The notes under the pieces were generated by a model. That model worked only from the letters and a program-made list of their open reading frames with translations, made no database searches and was not told the DNA's origin. The position numbers and the translations under genes are program-made. From an uncultured Pseudomonadota bacterium (GTDB lineage: Bacteria; Myxococcota_A; Bradymonadia; Bradymonadales; GCA-2716585): a stretch of 48,525 bases of DNA. Below are positions 24,100-33,188 of this stretch, piece after piece. Every line of letters starts with the position of its first letter. Within the stretch, counting starts at the first letter, position 1. The stretch is taken from the NCBI GenBank assembly GCA_937123825.1, contig CAKZKQ010000301.1, forward strand, positions 1 to 48,525, given 5' to 3'.

Positions 24100-25701
24100 A
24101 TGAACACCTCACAAAGCCACACCTGCGTCCACCATCAACCCCAACGCAAAGTTTTGCGAACGCGCTGTGCCGCCGCCCTCTATCTCTCCGCCCTGCTCTG
24201 GTTCTCTCTGGGGTGCCTCAACGTCGACAGCGGCTGGAGTTGGAACGCTGCGCCAGGGCAAGACACATTTCTGGGCGATGAACCCCACTTCGACGAAGAC
24301 AACACCAACTTTGGCAGCGGCGTCCCTGGAAAATGTGACTGGACCGGTGCCGTTGCCGTCGATCCAACGACCAACACCACCTTTGTCCAACAAACCGTGG
24401 TCGACGTACCGTGCGCACACATCCGCAACATGGACGATACGATCTACACCACGCGCCGCACCCTCTTTGCCATTCCCCCCGACTCACCAATGGCCGTCAT
24501 GGTGCTTGACACCAGCGACACCACGCACCTGCGTCTGGCGTTTGGACAAGAGCGCATCGTGCTCGCCGGCAAGAAAAATGGTGCCGAACAACTGACCTAC
24601 CTTGACCGCCACAACTTCAAGGTGCTGGCACAACACAGGCTCACACACCAGTCGGGTGCCCCACAAACCTCCCCCTCTGGACGCTATGTCCTGCTCAAGC
24701 CCATGATAATAGCTGGACCGGCCTATTTGATCGACACCCAGTCCATGACAGAAACGCACATTTTCAACAAATATGGAGCGCTCGAAGCCAGTTGGAGCCC
24801 TGTCGAAGACCGTCTTATCGTGGTGCACAGCACGACTGCGAACCACAGGGGAGTGGAGGTGCAGTCATGGGACATGGAAGAACACCATGCTGGGCATCAG
24901 GGGTTGCCGGATTTTGACCAGCAGCCAAGCACTCAGGTTGAGCTCAGGGGACTTTGGAACAATGTCGTTTTGGATTACACAACAATGCGCATTCGCCCTG
25001 ACGGGCAAGAGGTCGCCCTTTACCTGTACAGTGAACGTGGTGAGTTGGTGCTCGTTCGCATCAACCCAAACAACGGCCATTTTCAGACCCACACTGATGT
25101 CTTAAGAGAGATGTTGCGCTACTCCAGCGACAACACGCACCTGGTCACCCAAAACGTTGATGGCCAGTTGATGATCATCAACACACGCAATAACTCAGTC
25201 CGCATACCGATGCAGGACCCCAGCGCCCACGACCTGCTCTATATCACCGCCGATGGAACCCGCGCACTGAGCACCAGCCCAAACGGCAAGGTCTTGCAAA
25301 TCACAGAGCTGGACTCGGGCCGCGTTGATACCATCGCGCTGACCCACAACGGGGCGCTAAAACAACTTGTAGAGATTGAAGCACGCTCAGAGATCTGGAG
25401 CGTGGGTGGGGCGATGGGCGTCTTTCACCTTGAGGATGCCAAGCTGGAGACCTTCACCATGGGCTGGCATCCGGAACACATCAATTACCTGCCGGGTCAG
25501 GACCTGATGGTCTTGGATGACCGACAAAAGAACCGCCTGATTTTCCTCGACCCGACCACCAAAGCCATCGTGCGTGAGGTGACGCTGCCTTTGGATGGGA
25601 TCCAGCGCTATCCCCTGGGCTCCGAGGCCGACATTGAGCGCACCACCGACGCTCGCCCTCAAACCTTCACCAAGCCAGAGACACGCCCGCGCCGCTTTTG
25701 A
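24100..25701 (+). CDS. Lipoprotein with predicted beta-propeller
   Basis: This 533-residue protein starts at ATG 24100, 5 bases after a GGAG box; a GTG at 24097 is too close to that box. The hydrophobic signal AALYLSALLWFSLGC ends in a lipobox-like Cys. The mature part consists of short beta-strand repeats typical of WD40/PQQ-like propellers, with recurring patterns such as SPSGRYVLLKP, SPVEDRLIVVHS, RPDGQEVALYLYS, SSDNTHLVTQN and TADGTRALSTSPNGK. No catalytic motif is visible. It follows the previous lipoprotein by 60 bases on the same strand and probably belongs to the same transcription unit. Codon choice appears less GC-biased than in the flanks (for example Met-Ile-Ile encoded ATGATAATA near 24702). 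Confidence 0.75.
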   Translation: MNTSQSHTCVHHQPQRKVLRTRCAAALYLSALLWFSLGCLNVDSGWSWNAAPGQDTFLGDEPHFDEDNTNFGSGVPGKCDWTGAVAVDPTTNTTFVQQTVVDVPCAHIRNMDDTIYTTRRTLFAIPPDSPMAVMVLDTSDTTHLRLAFGQERIVLAGKKNGAEQLTYLDRHNFKVLAQHRLTHQSGAPQTSPSGRYVLLKPMIIAGPAYLIDTQSMTETHIFNKYGALEASWSPVEDRLIVVHSTTANHRGVEVQSWDMEEHHAGHQGLPDFDQQPSTQVELRGLWNNVVLDYTTMRIRPDGQEVALYLYSERGELVLVRINPNNGHFQTHTDVLREMLRYSSDNTHLVTQNVDGQLMIINTRNNSVRIPMQDPSAHDLLYITADGTRALSTSPNGKVLQITELDSGRVDTIALTHNGALKQLVEIEARSEIWSVGGAMGVFHLEDAKLETFTMGWHPEHINYLPGQDLMVLDDRQKNRLIFLDPTTKAIVREVTLPLDGIQRYPLGSEADIERTTDARPQTFTKPETRPRRF

Positions 25702-25746
25702 GGCTCAGACCCATGCGCGGCTTTGGGCGGTGTTCAGGCGGGCCGT

Positions 25747-26985
25747 TCAGAGGTCGGCCAGGGCGGCGGTGCTGGGGATGTTGATGATGGTCGCCTCGAT
25801 GGCCTCGGTACAGGGCAGCGGGCCTTGTGGGCAGTGGCGGTACATGGGCAGCTTGTGCATGGGCACCCAGACGGGGCGGCAGAAGAGGCCCTGGGCGTTA
25901 AGGTGCTTGAGGATGGCGTCGCGGGCCTCCATCGGGGTCCCCTCGGGCAGGCGCGCGGCCACCAGCCAGCGGTTGGCTTTGGTGTCGGGGCGAGTGCCCA
26001 CAAGCTCGACACCGTCAAGTTCGGCAAAGATTTGGGTCCAGCGCTCGAAGAGGCGCTCTTTTTGGTCGAGCAGGGCGGGCAGGCGCGCGGCCTGGGCCAA
26101 ACCAAAGGCAGCGTTGAGGTTGGGCATACGGTAGTTGTAGGCCACCTCGTTGTGCCAGTACTGCCAGCCGGGGCGGTCGGGGTCCTTGGCGGTGCTGGTG
26201 ATGTGCTTGGCCAGCGCGGCCAACTTTGGGTCGCCGGTGATGATGGCGCCGCCGCCGCCGGTGGTGATGAGCTTGTTGCCGTTGAACGAGGTGGCCGCCG
26301 CCACCCCAAAGAGCCCCGTATGGGTCTGGCCTGACCAGGACCCCAGAGATTCTGCGGCGTCCTCGACCAGGGGGATGCCCCAGTCCTGAGCGATCGCCGC
26401 CAGCGCCTCAATCTGGCAGGGGTTGCCAAAGATGTGCACGGGCATGATCGCCCCCACCCGAAAGCCCGTCTCTTTGTGAAAGGTCGAGGTTCCGCGCCGC
26501 TCACACTGGCTTTGCAGGAAGTCCAGCAGCGCCGCCGGGTCCATGCCCAGCGTCTCGGTCTCGGCGTCCACAAAGGCAGGCACCGCGCCGCGGTGCACGA
26601 TGGCGTTGGCGGTGGCCACAAAGGTCAACGAGGGGCAGATGACCATGTCGCGCTGCTTCAGATCGGGCTGGCCGGGCAGGGTGTGCATCGGCCCCACACC
26701 GGCAAGCTGGAGCGCGATCTGAATGGCGGTCGTGCCGTTAACGCAAGCCACCACGTGGCCGTCGCCCATGAACGCTTCGAGCGCGCGCTCAAAGCGCGGC
26801 ACGTCCGGCCCCGCGTTGGAGACCCAGTTGCCCGCCCCCAGGACGACCTCAGAGAGGCGCTGGGCCTCCTCCTGACCGATGGCCGGAAGCTGCAAATAGT
26901 GTTTGTAGGGGGTGCCATCGGGGCGCGTGGCAGGCAAGAGGCGCCGCAGCGCTGCGGCAAAGTCCTCGGGGGATACGGTCTTCAT
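25747..26985 (-). CDS. DegT/DnrJ/EryC1 family aminotransferase (LegC-like)
   Basis: This 412-residue PLP enzyme of the sugar-aminotransferase family makes amino sugars from UDP- or GDP-linked keto sugars. Family motifs include NWVSNAGPDVPRFE (residues 53-66), VNGTTAIQIALQLAGV (82-97), CPSLTFVATANAI (117-129), MPVHIFGNP (181-189), LVEDAAESLGS and Schiff-base Lys238 in SFNGNKLITTGGGG. The wording resembles LegC-type aminotransferases of legionaminic-acid-like sugar pathways, but no partner sugar genes lie in the window, so the product is uncertain. ATG 26985 is preceded by GGGAGAG. It stands alone between the convergent propeller lipoprotein and an upstream lipoprotein gene on the same strand. 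Confidence 0.88.
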   Translation of the reverse strand: MKTVSPEDFAAALRRLLPATRPDGTPYKHYLQLPAIGQEEAQRLSEVVLGAGNWVSNAGPDVPRFERALEAFMGDGHVVACVNGTTAIQIALQLAGVGPMHTLPGQPDLKQRDMVICPSLTFVATANAIVHRGAVPAFVDAETETLGMDPAALLDFLQSQCERRGTSTFHKETGFRVGAIMPVHIFGNPCQIEALAAIAQDWGIPLVEDAAESLGSWSGQTHTGLFGVAAATSFNGNKLITTGGGGAIITGDPKLAALAKHITSTAKDPDRPGWQYWHNEVAYNYRMPNLNAAFGLAQAARLPALLDQKERLFERWTQIFAELDGVELVGTRPDTKANRWLVAARLPEGTPMEARDAILKHLNAQGLFCRPVWVPMHKLPMYRHCPQGPLPCTEAIEATIINIPSTAALADL

Positions 26986-27098
26986 TCACTCTCCCGTGTC
27001 ATCTTCGGCGTCTGGCGCTGCGGGTTCATCAGACCCGGCCAGACGTTGCGATCAGTGGCCCTGCGGCTGATTTTGACCCCAAGATCACACAAAGTCCA

Positions 27099-28415
27099 TC
27101 AGTCGTCGGCCAAGCAATCGTCCATGTCGGCGATTGTGGCAAAATCGACCGCGTCAAAGGTGGCGCGCAGATCGGATTGGTTGCGGTTGGCGTAGATGAT
27201 CGGGCCGACTTGCAGCCCCTGAGCCATGTCGGGGCGCTCGTGGGTGGCGGCGACCTCCCACTGCTGCGCTCCAGGCCTGCGCTTGAGCAGCGTGAAGGTC
27301 TGTCCCAGGCGACAGATCCGCAGCTCGGCGTCCCCGTCGGGCCAGGACGGCCCCACAAAGTCGCTGTTGGAGTCGTCGGTGCTCTTGGTCTCCACCGACA
27401 AATCGTTCACATCAAAACCAACCACGATAAAGACGTAGTCTTCGCCATCCTCAAAGGCCGGGTCGCGGGCGATGAGCCCCGCCAGGTGCACCACGTGGAT
27501 CGGCGGCTCCAGCGGGTTCTGGGCCCGCGAGGTCTGCACCAGCGAGGTCACCTTGAAGTCCCCTTCGACCGTTTGGTAGAGCAGCGGCCCGGTCGAGCCC
27601 TCAAACCAGAGGCTGCGCCCCACGGCCGTCATCGACAACTGGCCGTTGACCTCGACATCCACCTGCTGGGGGTTGAGCGCCTGCCAGCGCCCATCGAGCA
27701 CCTCGGCGTCAAAATCATCGCTGAGCGCCGCAAGCGGATCGACAGGCTCCTGCACGTCCTCCTGGGCATCGGGCAAGGGCACATCATCGTCGGAGAGGTC
27801 CGGGGGCACATCCTCCACGGCCACGTCGCCGGGCTCGTCAGCGTCTTGTGCGCTGTCGGGCTCGGCGTCCTGGGGTGGGGCGGTGTCTTCGGCGGTGTCC
27901 GTCGGCATCTGGACGTCGGCCAGCGCCTCATCCTCCACGTCCGGCGCCGCGTCCTGGCTCACGTCATCGGGCTCGTCAGCGTCCACGACCGCGTCACCGG
28001 GCTCATCGGCGTCCACAACCGCATCTTCGGGTTCGTCAGCGTCCACAAACGCATCTTCAGGCCCGTCAGCGTCTTCAAACGTGTCTTCAAACGCGTCGTC
28101 TGGCCTGTCGGCGTCCGCAAATGCGTCCGTCTCCGGCCCTGCGTCATCCACAGGCTCGTCTTCAGCGTCAAAAGCGTCGGGCTCAGGGTCCGCGTCGCGC
28201 AACGGATCGTCCTGGGCGTCTGCCTGGGCATCATCCAAGGCATCGGGCGTCTGCTCGGCATCCTTGGGCGGACCATCTCCAGCATCATCCAGCGTCTGAT
28301 CGCCCATACCGGCATCCTCAGGCGCCTGATTCTGTGCCGAGTCTTCCACTGTGTCGTTGCAGGCCGACAAGACCAACAAAGACAACACCACCATCCTGCA
28401 CAGCGCACGGCCCAT
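27099..28415 (-). CDS. Lipoprotein with acidic repeat linker and DUF1349/concanavalin-like domain
   Basis: The 438-residue protein starts at ATG 28415 behind GGGGAG. The signal ends in LVLSAC with lipidation at the Cys, close to residue 19. Residues ~20-240 form an Asp/Glu/Ala/Pro-only linker with repeating units such as DADEPEDAVV and DADEPGDAVV. The C-terminal ~180 residues begin LSDDFDAEVLDGRWQALNP and continue with SLWFEGSTGPLLYQTVEGDF, the pattern of DUF1349/concanavalin-A-like jelly-roll proteins that may bind glycans. The in-frame extension to 28496 lacks a signal and is not used. It is divergent from another lipoprotein that also has an acidic linker; the 151-base gap between them shows no convincing promoter consensus. 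Confidence 0.82.
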   Translation of the reverse strand: MGRALCRMVVLSLLVLSACNDTVEDSAQNQAPEDAGMGDQTLDDAGDGPPKDAEQTPDALDDAQADAQDDPLRDADPEPDAFDAEDEPVDDAGPETDAFADADRPDDAFEDTFEDADGPEDAFVDADEPEDAVVDADEPGDAVVDADEPDDVSQDAAPDVEDEALADVQMPTDTAEDTAPPQDAEPDSAQDADEPGDVAVEDVPPDLSDDDVPLPDAQEDVQEPVDPLAALSDDFDAEVLDGRWQALNPQQVDVEVNGQLSMTAVGRSLWFEGSTGPLLYQTVEGDFKVTSLVQTSRAQNPLEPPIHVVHLAGLIARDPAFEDGEDYVFIVVGFDVNDLSVETKSTDDSNSDFVGPSWPDGDAELRICRLGQTFTLLKRRPGAQQWEVAATHERPDMAQGLQVGPIIYANRNQSDLRATFDAVDFATIADMDDCLADD

Positions 28416-28566
28416 CACACACTCCCCACTCTTTCCCAAATCCATCTTAGAGCATAAGAGAACCACGATCTCGCCACCACGCAACCCTTGACCCACTGCC
28501 CACCGTGCCCCAAAACATCGCCATGGACCTCAAACCGTCCTCCAACCTCGCCCAGAGGCACCCAAG

Positions 28567-30744
28567 ATGCCCCACCACGCTCATCTCGCCCTTCTATGCG
28601 CCGCCCTGCTCCTGCTCACCACCGCGTGCACCCAGGAAAGCCAGCGTCCCACAAACGTCGACAACGCGCCCAACAACGCCGCCCAACAACCCGACGCCGA
28701 CGGTATGGACGCTGAGCCCCCCGAAGACGTCTCAGACGCCGCCGACGAGCCCGGAGACGCCCTTGATGAGGACCCGGACACCGCCGAAGTCGAGGACACC
28801 GATGACTTTCAGGAACTCCCCGGCGATGAACCCGACGACGCTGGCCCCGCTGATGCGGACGCCCCCGACGCGCCCATGACAGACGCGGACCAGGCAGAAG
28901 ACGCGGACGCACCCGACACAAACGCACCAGACGGCGCCGACACCGACGCAGACGAGCCCGCGCCCTGCACGGCGCCGACCGAGCACACGGCGCCGCCGCT
29001 GATCCAACTCAATGATTGCGGCCAGATCAGTTATGGGCTTTATGCCAACCGAGGCGAGGATCAGCCAGCCGTCAATCGGATGCCTGACTTCTCTTTTGCG
29101 GGTTACAAGGGTGGCGGCGTTCCCATCCCGAATGTCCCTGTGGTTTTGGAGCTTGACCAACCCAGCGGTCAGGATGATCGCCAGCGCATTCAGGACGCGC
29201 TGGACCAGATCGCAGGCATGGAGCCCGGCCCGGACGGTTTTCGGGGGGCGCTCCTGCTCAGCAGCGGGCAGTGGCGCGTCGATGGCACCCTGAACATCAC
29301 CGCCAGCGGCGTCGTCTTGCGCGGCGAAGGCCAGGGCCAGGACGGCACCACCATCGTGGCCACTGAGCGCGAACAACACGACCTGATCGTCCTTCAGGGC
29401 CAGGGGCAGGGCCCGGGCTCTCGTCAGAACCAGCGCCAACCCATCACCGATGCGCGCGTCCCCGTCGGCGCCAGGCGTTTCACCGTCGCCGACGCTCAGG
29501 GCTTTGCCCCTGGCGACGTCATTGGCGTTGAGCGCACCCCAAACGACGCCTGGATCGAGGCCCTCGGCATGGACCAATGGGGCTGGACCGCGTCGAGCTA
29601 CGCCATTGCGCACGAGCGGCGCGTGGTGGCCGTCGAAGGCAACACCATCACCATCGATGTGCCGCTGGTCGACACCATGGAGGAGGCTTTTGGCGGCGGT
29701 GCCATCTTCAAGGCCGACTACAGCGGGCGGATCGAGCAGGTCGGGGTCGAAGATCTGCGGCTGGTCTCGGAGTTTGACGGCCCCGAGGACGAAGATCACG
29801 GTTGGAAGGCGGTGCGCCTTCACCGGGTCCTCAACGGCTGGGTGCAGCGCGTCACGGCGCAACACTTTGGCTACGCGGCGGTGAGCGTGGAGCGCGACTC
29901 GAACTTCAACACCGTGCAGGAGGTCGCCATGCTGGAGCCCATCTCGCGGGTGACTGGCGGGCGGCGCTACTCCTTCAATGTTTCGCAGAGCACTGGCACC
30001 CTCTTTCAGCGCTGTTACGCCGAGCAAGGCCGCCACGACTTTGTCAGCGGCTCGCGCACCAGCGGCCCCAATGTCTGGCTCGACAGCCACTCCACCCAAA
30101 GCTCCAACGACGCAGGCCCCCACCACCGATGGGCCACCGGACTGCTCTTTGACAACGTCGTCACCGCCGAGCTGCACGTGGAGAACCGGGCCGATTCGGG
30201 CTCGGGCCACGGCTGGTCGGGCGCGCAAACCCTCTTTTGGAACGCCACCGCCAAGGAGATCATCAGCGACGCCCCCATCGGGGCCATGAACTGGGTGGTT
30301 GGCACCGCTGGCCAAGAGGCCGAAGGCGGCTGGGTTCCCGAAGAGCCCGACGGCTGGCGAGCCTCTCTTGGTGACCCCCTCAACCCGCGCAGCCTCTACC
30401 TCCAACAACTCCAGGACCGCCTGGGGGCCGACGCCGTGCGCGCCGTCACCACCGAGGCCCAGCGCAACGGCAGGATCTGGGGACAGTTGGCCGCCTGGGC
30501 GGGCGAAGGGCGCCTGTCCGATGCGGTCCAAACCAACGCCGACCCCCTCTGTGACGGCGGCATCGCCAGTTCGGGGGTTTGCTGCGACGCCGCCTGCGGC
30601 CAGTGCGGCGGTCAGGGTTGCGGTGGCCGGCCCGGCGGCTCCAGCGCGTGCTGCACAGGGGTCATCAAGCGCTCCGGCGTCGATTGCAGCTTTGCCCAGG
30701 CCCCCTGCATCCTCAGCCCCGAGTTTGCACCCCAGGGAGAGTGA
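28567..30744 (+). CDS. Lipoprotein with acidic linker and parallel beta-helix (pectate-lyase-like)
   Basis: This 725-residue protein has a lipoprotein signal ending in LLTTAC (Cys21), then an Asp/Glu/Ala/Pro-rich linker to about residue 135. The main domain (about 165-560) looks like a right-handed beta-helix: residues near 205-245 carry a pectate-lyase-superfamily-like opening (DQPSGQDDRQRIQDALDQIA, then GALLLSSGQWRVDGTLNITA), followed by GVVLRGEGQG and rungs such as VEDLRLVSEFDG and NGWVQRVTAQHFGYAAVSVE. A Cys-rich segment at about 665-715 contains GVCCDAACGQCGGQGCGG and may be disulfide-bonded. A polysaccharide-binding or lyase role is plausible but no catalytic residues can be assigned. 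It is divergent from the DUF1349-like lipoprotein. Confidence 0.8.
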   Translation: MPHHAHLALLCAALLLLTTACTQESQRPTNVDNAPNNAAQQPDADGMDAEPPEDVSDAADEPGDALDEDPDTAEVEDTDDFQELPGDEPDDAGPADADAPDAPMTDADQAEDADAPDTNAPDGADTDADEPAPCTAPTEHTAPPLIQLNDCGQISYGLYANRGEDQPAVNRMPDFSFAGYKGGGVPIPNVPVVLELDQPSGQDDRQRIQDALDQIAGMEPGPDGFRGALLLSSGQWRVDGTLNITASGVVLRGEGQGQDGTTIVATEREQHDLIVLQGQGQGPGSRQNQRQPITDARVPVGARRFTVADAQGFAPGDVIGVERTPNDAWIEALGMDQWGWTASSYAIAHERRVVAVEGNTITIDVPLVDTMEEAFGGGAIFKADYSGRIEQVGVEDLRLVSEFDGPEDEDHGWKAVRLHRVLNGWVQRVTAQHFGYAAVSVERDSNFNTVQEVAMLEPISRVTGGRRYSFNVSQSTGTLFQRCYAEQGRHDFVSGSRTSGPNVWLDSHSTQSSNDAGPHHRWATGLLFDNVVTAELHVENRADSGSGHGWSGAQTLFWNATAKEIISDAPIGAMNWVVGTAGQEAEGGWVPEEPDGWRASLGDPLNPRSLYLQQLQDRLGADAVRAVTTEAQRNGRIWGQLAAWAGEGRLSDAVQTNADPLCDGGIASSGVCCDAACGQCGGQGCGGRPGGSSACCTGVIKRSGVDCSFAQAPCILSPEFAPQGE

Positions 30745-30783
30745 TCCCATCGAAGGCAGGAACGTCCAAAACCGTGAATGCCA

Positions 30784-30821
30784 TTTACAAAACACTGCAT
30801 ATGATTTATGCATCATGTATG
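30784..30821. promoter_or_regulatory. AT-rich imperfect palindrome resembling the TetR operator
   Basis: The gap before the next lipoprotein contains GCATATGATTTA (30797-30808), identical over 12 bases to the first TetR operator copy (3927-3938). It is preceded by TTTACAAAACAC, similar to the second copy, and CATATGAT is followed by a partial inverted match ATCATGTATG. It could be an additional site for the same regulator; chance similarity in AT-rich DNA is possible. Confidence 0.3.
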
Positions 30822-30880
30822 GGCAATGACCCTCTCCCTCTCTTCCAGCGCTCCTGCGCAGTTTCAAGGAGGCCTTTTTG

Positions 30881-31672
30881 ATGAAGAAGACATGTGCCAT
30901 CTGGCTTTTACTGGCCACGGCGTTGTTGGTCAGCGCCGGTTGCGGCAATGACACACAGTCGGCGCCGGAGCAGACAGCAGTTCCGGCGGGCTGTGAGGGC
31001 CAAGGGACGCCCGGGGCAACGGCCCAGTGCCTTCAGCCGACCCAGACGCCCGAGTATTATGTGCAGGAGGCCAACGCCTACTTTGACACGCTGGACATCG
31101 ACGCGGACCGCCAGAGCGTGCCCAACTATTCAGAGCTGGTGGCGCGCTGGGAGTGGCCGCCGTGGCTGTGGCTGACGGGCTTTGAGCGCGACACGATGAT
31201 CGCCACCGCCGACGTGCTGCGCGACGTGGACCCCTCCACGGTGCCGATGCGCGACTGCCGCTTCTTTGAGACCCAACCCTTTGCGCGCTGCTACGTGGTC
31301 TTTGAGTACGAAGGGGGTCTGTGCCCGATTTACGAAGAGTTTACCTTCAACGATCAGGGAGAGACGACCTTTATTGAGGCGTGGTCGGACATGCCAGGGT
31401 TCTTGCCGATGGAGGATCGCGAGGCCGACCCCTGGGCGGAGGGCGACAACATCACGCGCCTGTCAACGCGCGTGCCGGGGCTGGGCAACGAGACGGGGTT
31501 GATCGACCTGGACGGCCCGGAGATGGTCGCAGCGGCGATGAACGACCCGGAGCTGGCCGACTTTGCCCAACGCGCCAGCGATCAGTGGCGTTTCTGGTCT
31601 GAGGCGCTGCGCGAGTCCGACCCCAACTTCTTTGCCATCGGCTGCGGCTGGCCCATCGACGGCGAAGAATAG
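30881..31672 (+). CDS. Lipoprotein of unknown function
   Basis: This 263-residue protein starts at ATG 30881, 8 bases after AAGGAGG; a TTG at 30878 is the less likely alternative. The signal MKKTCAIWLLLATALLVSAGC is followed by a lipidated Cys and GNDTQSAPEQ. The mature protein is acidic and rich in Trp/Phe (ARWEWPPWLWLTGFERD near residue 90, EYEGGLCPIYEEFTFNDQG near 150, ASDQWRFWSEALRESDPN near 240), suggesting a compact globular domain. I do not recognise the family. It follows the beta-helix lipoprotein on the same strand, with an AT-rich palindrome between them that may regulate it. Confidence 0.75.
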   Translation: MKKTCAIWLLLATALLVSAGCGNDTQSAPEQTAVPAGCEGQGTPGATAQCLQPTQTPEYYVQEANAYFDTLDIDADRQSVPNYSELVARWEWPPWLWLTGFERDTMIATADVLRDVDPSTVPMRDCRFFETQPFARCYVVFEYEGGLCPIYEEFTFNDQGETTFIEAWSDMPGFLPMEDREADPWAEGDNITRLSTRVPGLGNETGLIDLDGPEMVAAAMNDPELADFAQRASDQWRFWSEALRESDPNFFAIGCGWPIDGEE

Positions 31673-31856
31673 GCCCGCTCAACTCCCCCGCTCTCCACCC
31701 CCTCCCAAACCCATTGCCCCGTGATGGTCAGGCGCTGCACAGCATCTGACCAGCTGTACACTGCGCGCTGTCCAGCCCGATTGGCGCGTAACTGGTGGAC
31801 ACTCCAAAATCCATCCCACCCCGACACTGACGGGATCGTCAAAAGTCCCCTGGCAT

Positions 31857-31872
31857 TGGCATGACCGGTGCA
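31857..31872 (+). promoter_or_regulatory. Sigma-54-type promoter (-24/-12)
   Basis: TGGCATGACCGGTGCA has GG and GC separated by exactly 10 bases, the sigma-54 arrangement, about 50 bases before the ATG at 31920. The surrounding TTGGCATGACnGGTGCAA recurs almost identically at 35865-35882. The rest of the 247-base gap 31673-31919 shows nothing else recognisable. Confidence 0.6.
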
Positions 31873-31919
31873 ATGTCCCTGGCCGAACGCAAACGCAACC
31901 GACCGGGAGCACACCACAT

Positions 31920-33098
31920 ATGCCGACCTCAACCCACAAACGCGCCGCGCTGCTGTCCGGGGGCTTCTTTGGCCTCGTGGCCGCCTTTACGATGGTGTCG
32001 GTGGCCGAAGACACCGAACTGGACAGCGGCCCCAGGGTCTTCCCCTACCATGGCATCCTGGAACTCGACGGCCGCCCCGTGACCGCCTCCCAGGACATGG
32101 TCTTTACCGTCGAGAACGATGACCAGAGCTGCTTTTTTGAAGAGCGCCACCTGGGCGTGTCCTTTGACCAGGGCGCCTATCAGGTGGTCATCGGTCAAAA
32201 CTCCGAGGGCGTGGACCCCTGCGTCTTTGACGACTCCGAAAACATCTACATCCGCATCGGCGTCCGCCCCGACGACAACGACCCGCGCAACAACCTCTTT
32301 GTGCCGCTCTCGGGCCGCCAGCGCATCCACCCGGCGCCCTTTGCCTACTGGGCCGCCAAGACCAAAACCCTGAACGTCGATGGCGACATGACCACCGGCA
32401 ACTTCAGCGGCGATGGCCGCGCGACGGTCACCGGGGACTTGTTCGCCACCAACCTGACATTGAGCGACAACCTTGAGGTCACCGGAAACGCCACATTCGA
32501 CGGCGACGTGGACATCAACCAATCCTTCACCACCACCACCATCAACAGCTCGATCATCTTTAACGGTGACACCTTCAACGGCGCCATCAACGCTCAAGGT
32601 GGCCTGACCGCGCAGCATGAAAACGGCTTGGCCAGCGCCACCATCCGCGGCGTCGGCAACCTCAGCACAGACAACGGCGTCTTGTCGGCGCTCTCGGCCG
32701 ACCTCGACGTCCTGAGCACCAAGACGCTGACCATGACCGGCAGCGACACCGACTTCAAGGCCGACCACCTCAACATCACCACCTCCAACACGTCGGGTTT
32801 CTCGGTGTCGGACCTGGAGCTGGGCGACAGCGCGGACGACACCACGACCTTCACAGGCCGCGTCAACTTTGAATACTGCCGCATCTGCCTGCTGTGGGCC
32901 GACAACGGAGGCTCTCAAAAGGGATACGCCTGCATCCAGCCAAGCGACAGCCTGCCCTTTGCCCGGCTGCTTCAAACCCGAGGCGACGTCGACAACAACG
33001 ACCTGTCGGGGCTGGCCTTTGTCTGCAATGACTCAGACTTCAGCAGCAGCAACGTCGCAGACAACGTCTCCTGGCCGGTCAACCCCATCGGGGACTGA
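31920..33098 (+). CDS. Secreted fibre-like surface protein, paralogue 1
   Basis: This 392-residue protein has an N-terminal hydrophobic signal (KRAALLSGGFFGLVAAFTMV). The family domain (about residues 30-150) carries AEDTELDSGPRVFPYHGILE near its start and the closing motif GRQRIHPAPFAYWAAK, a phrase seen in proteins with tail-fibre or chaperone-of-endosialidase architecture. Residues ~150-310 are low-complexity Asn/Thr/Asp/Gly-rich repeats (TGNATFDGDVDINQ, TFNGAINAQGG) compatible with a trimeric beta-fibre. The C-terminal ~70 residues form a second conserved domain beginning YCRICLLWADN and ending NVADNVSWP with four Cys. It is the first of three tandem paralogues and lies behind a sigma-54-type promoter. 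Adhesin or surface-fibre function is inferred. Confidence 0.75.
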   Translation: MPTSTHKRAALLSGGFFGLVAAFTMVSVAEDTELDSGPRVFPYHGILELDGRPVTASQDMVFTVENDDQSCFFEERHLGVSFDQGAYQVVIGQNSEGVDPCVFDDSENIYIRIGVRPDDNDPRNNLFVPLSGRQRIHPAPFAYWAAKTKTLNVDGDMTTGNFSGDGRATVTGDLFATNLTLSDNLEVTGNATFDGDVDINQSFTTTTINSSIIFNGDTFNGAINAQGGLTAQHENGLASATIRGVGNLSTDNGVLSALSADLDVLSTKTLTMTGSDTDFKADHLNITTSNTSGFSVSDLELGDSADDTTTFTGRVNFEYCRICLLWADNGGSQKGYACIQPSDSLPFARLLQTRGDVDNNDLSGLAFVCNDSDFSSSNVADNVSWPVNPIGD

Positions 33099-33188
33099 GT
33101 TCGAACAAGGCACAACACACACCCGGAACACCACACCGAATCCAAGGCGCCTGGGCGCCTGACGCAAATCTCAGGCAGAGGAACCACC

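Noticed and set aside
28732..30954. 740-codon minus-strand frame opposite the beta-helix lipoprotein.
   Set aside because: It has no signal peptide or domain, and the plus-strand gene has clear lipoprotein and beta-helix signals.
33146..33161. AGGCGCC-TG-GGCGCCT palindrome between paralogues 1 and 2 as a terminator.
   Set aside because: The stem is only 7 bases with a 2-base loop and has no following T-run.
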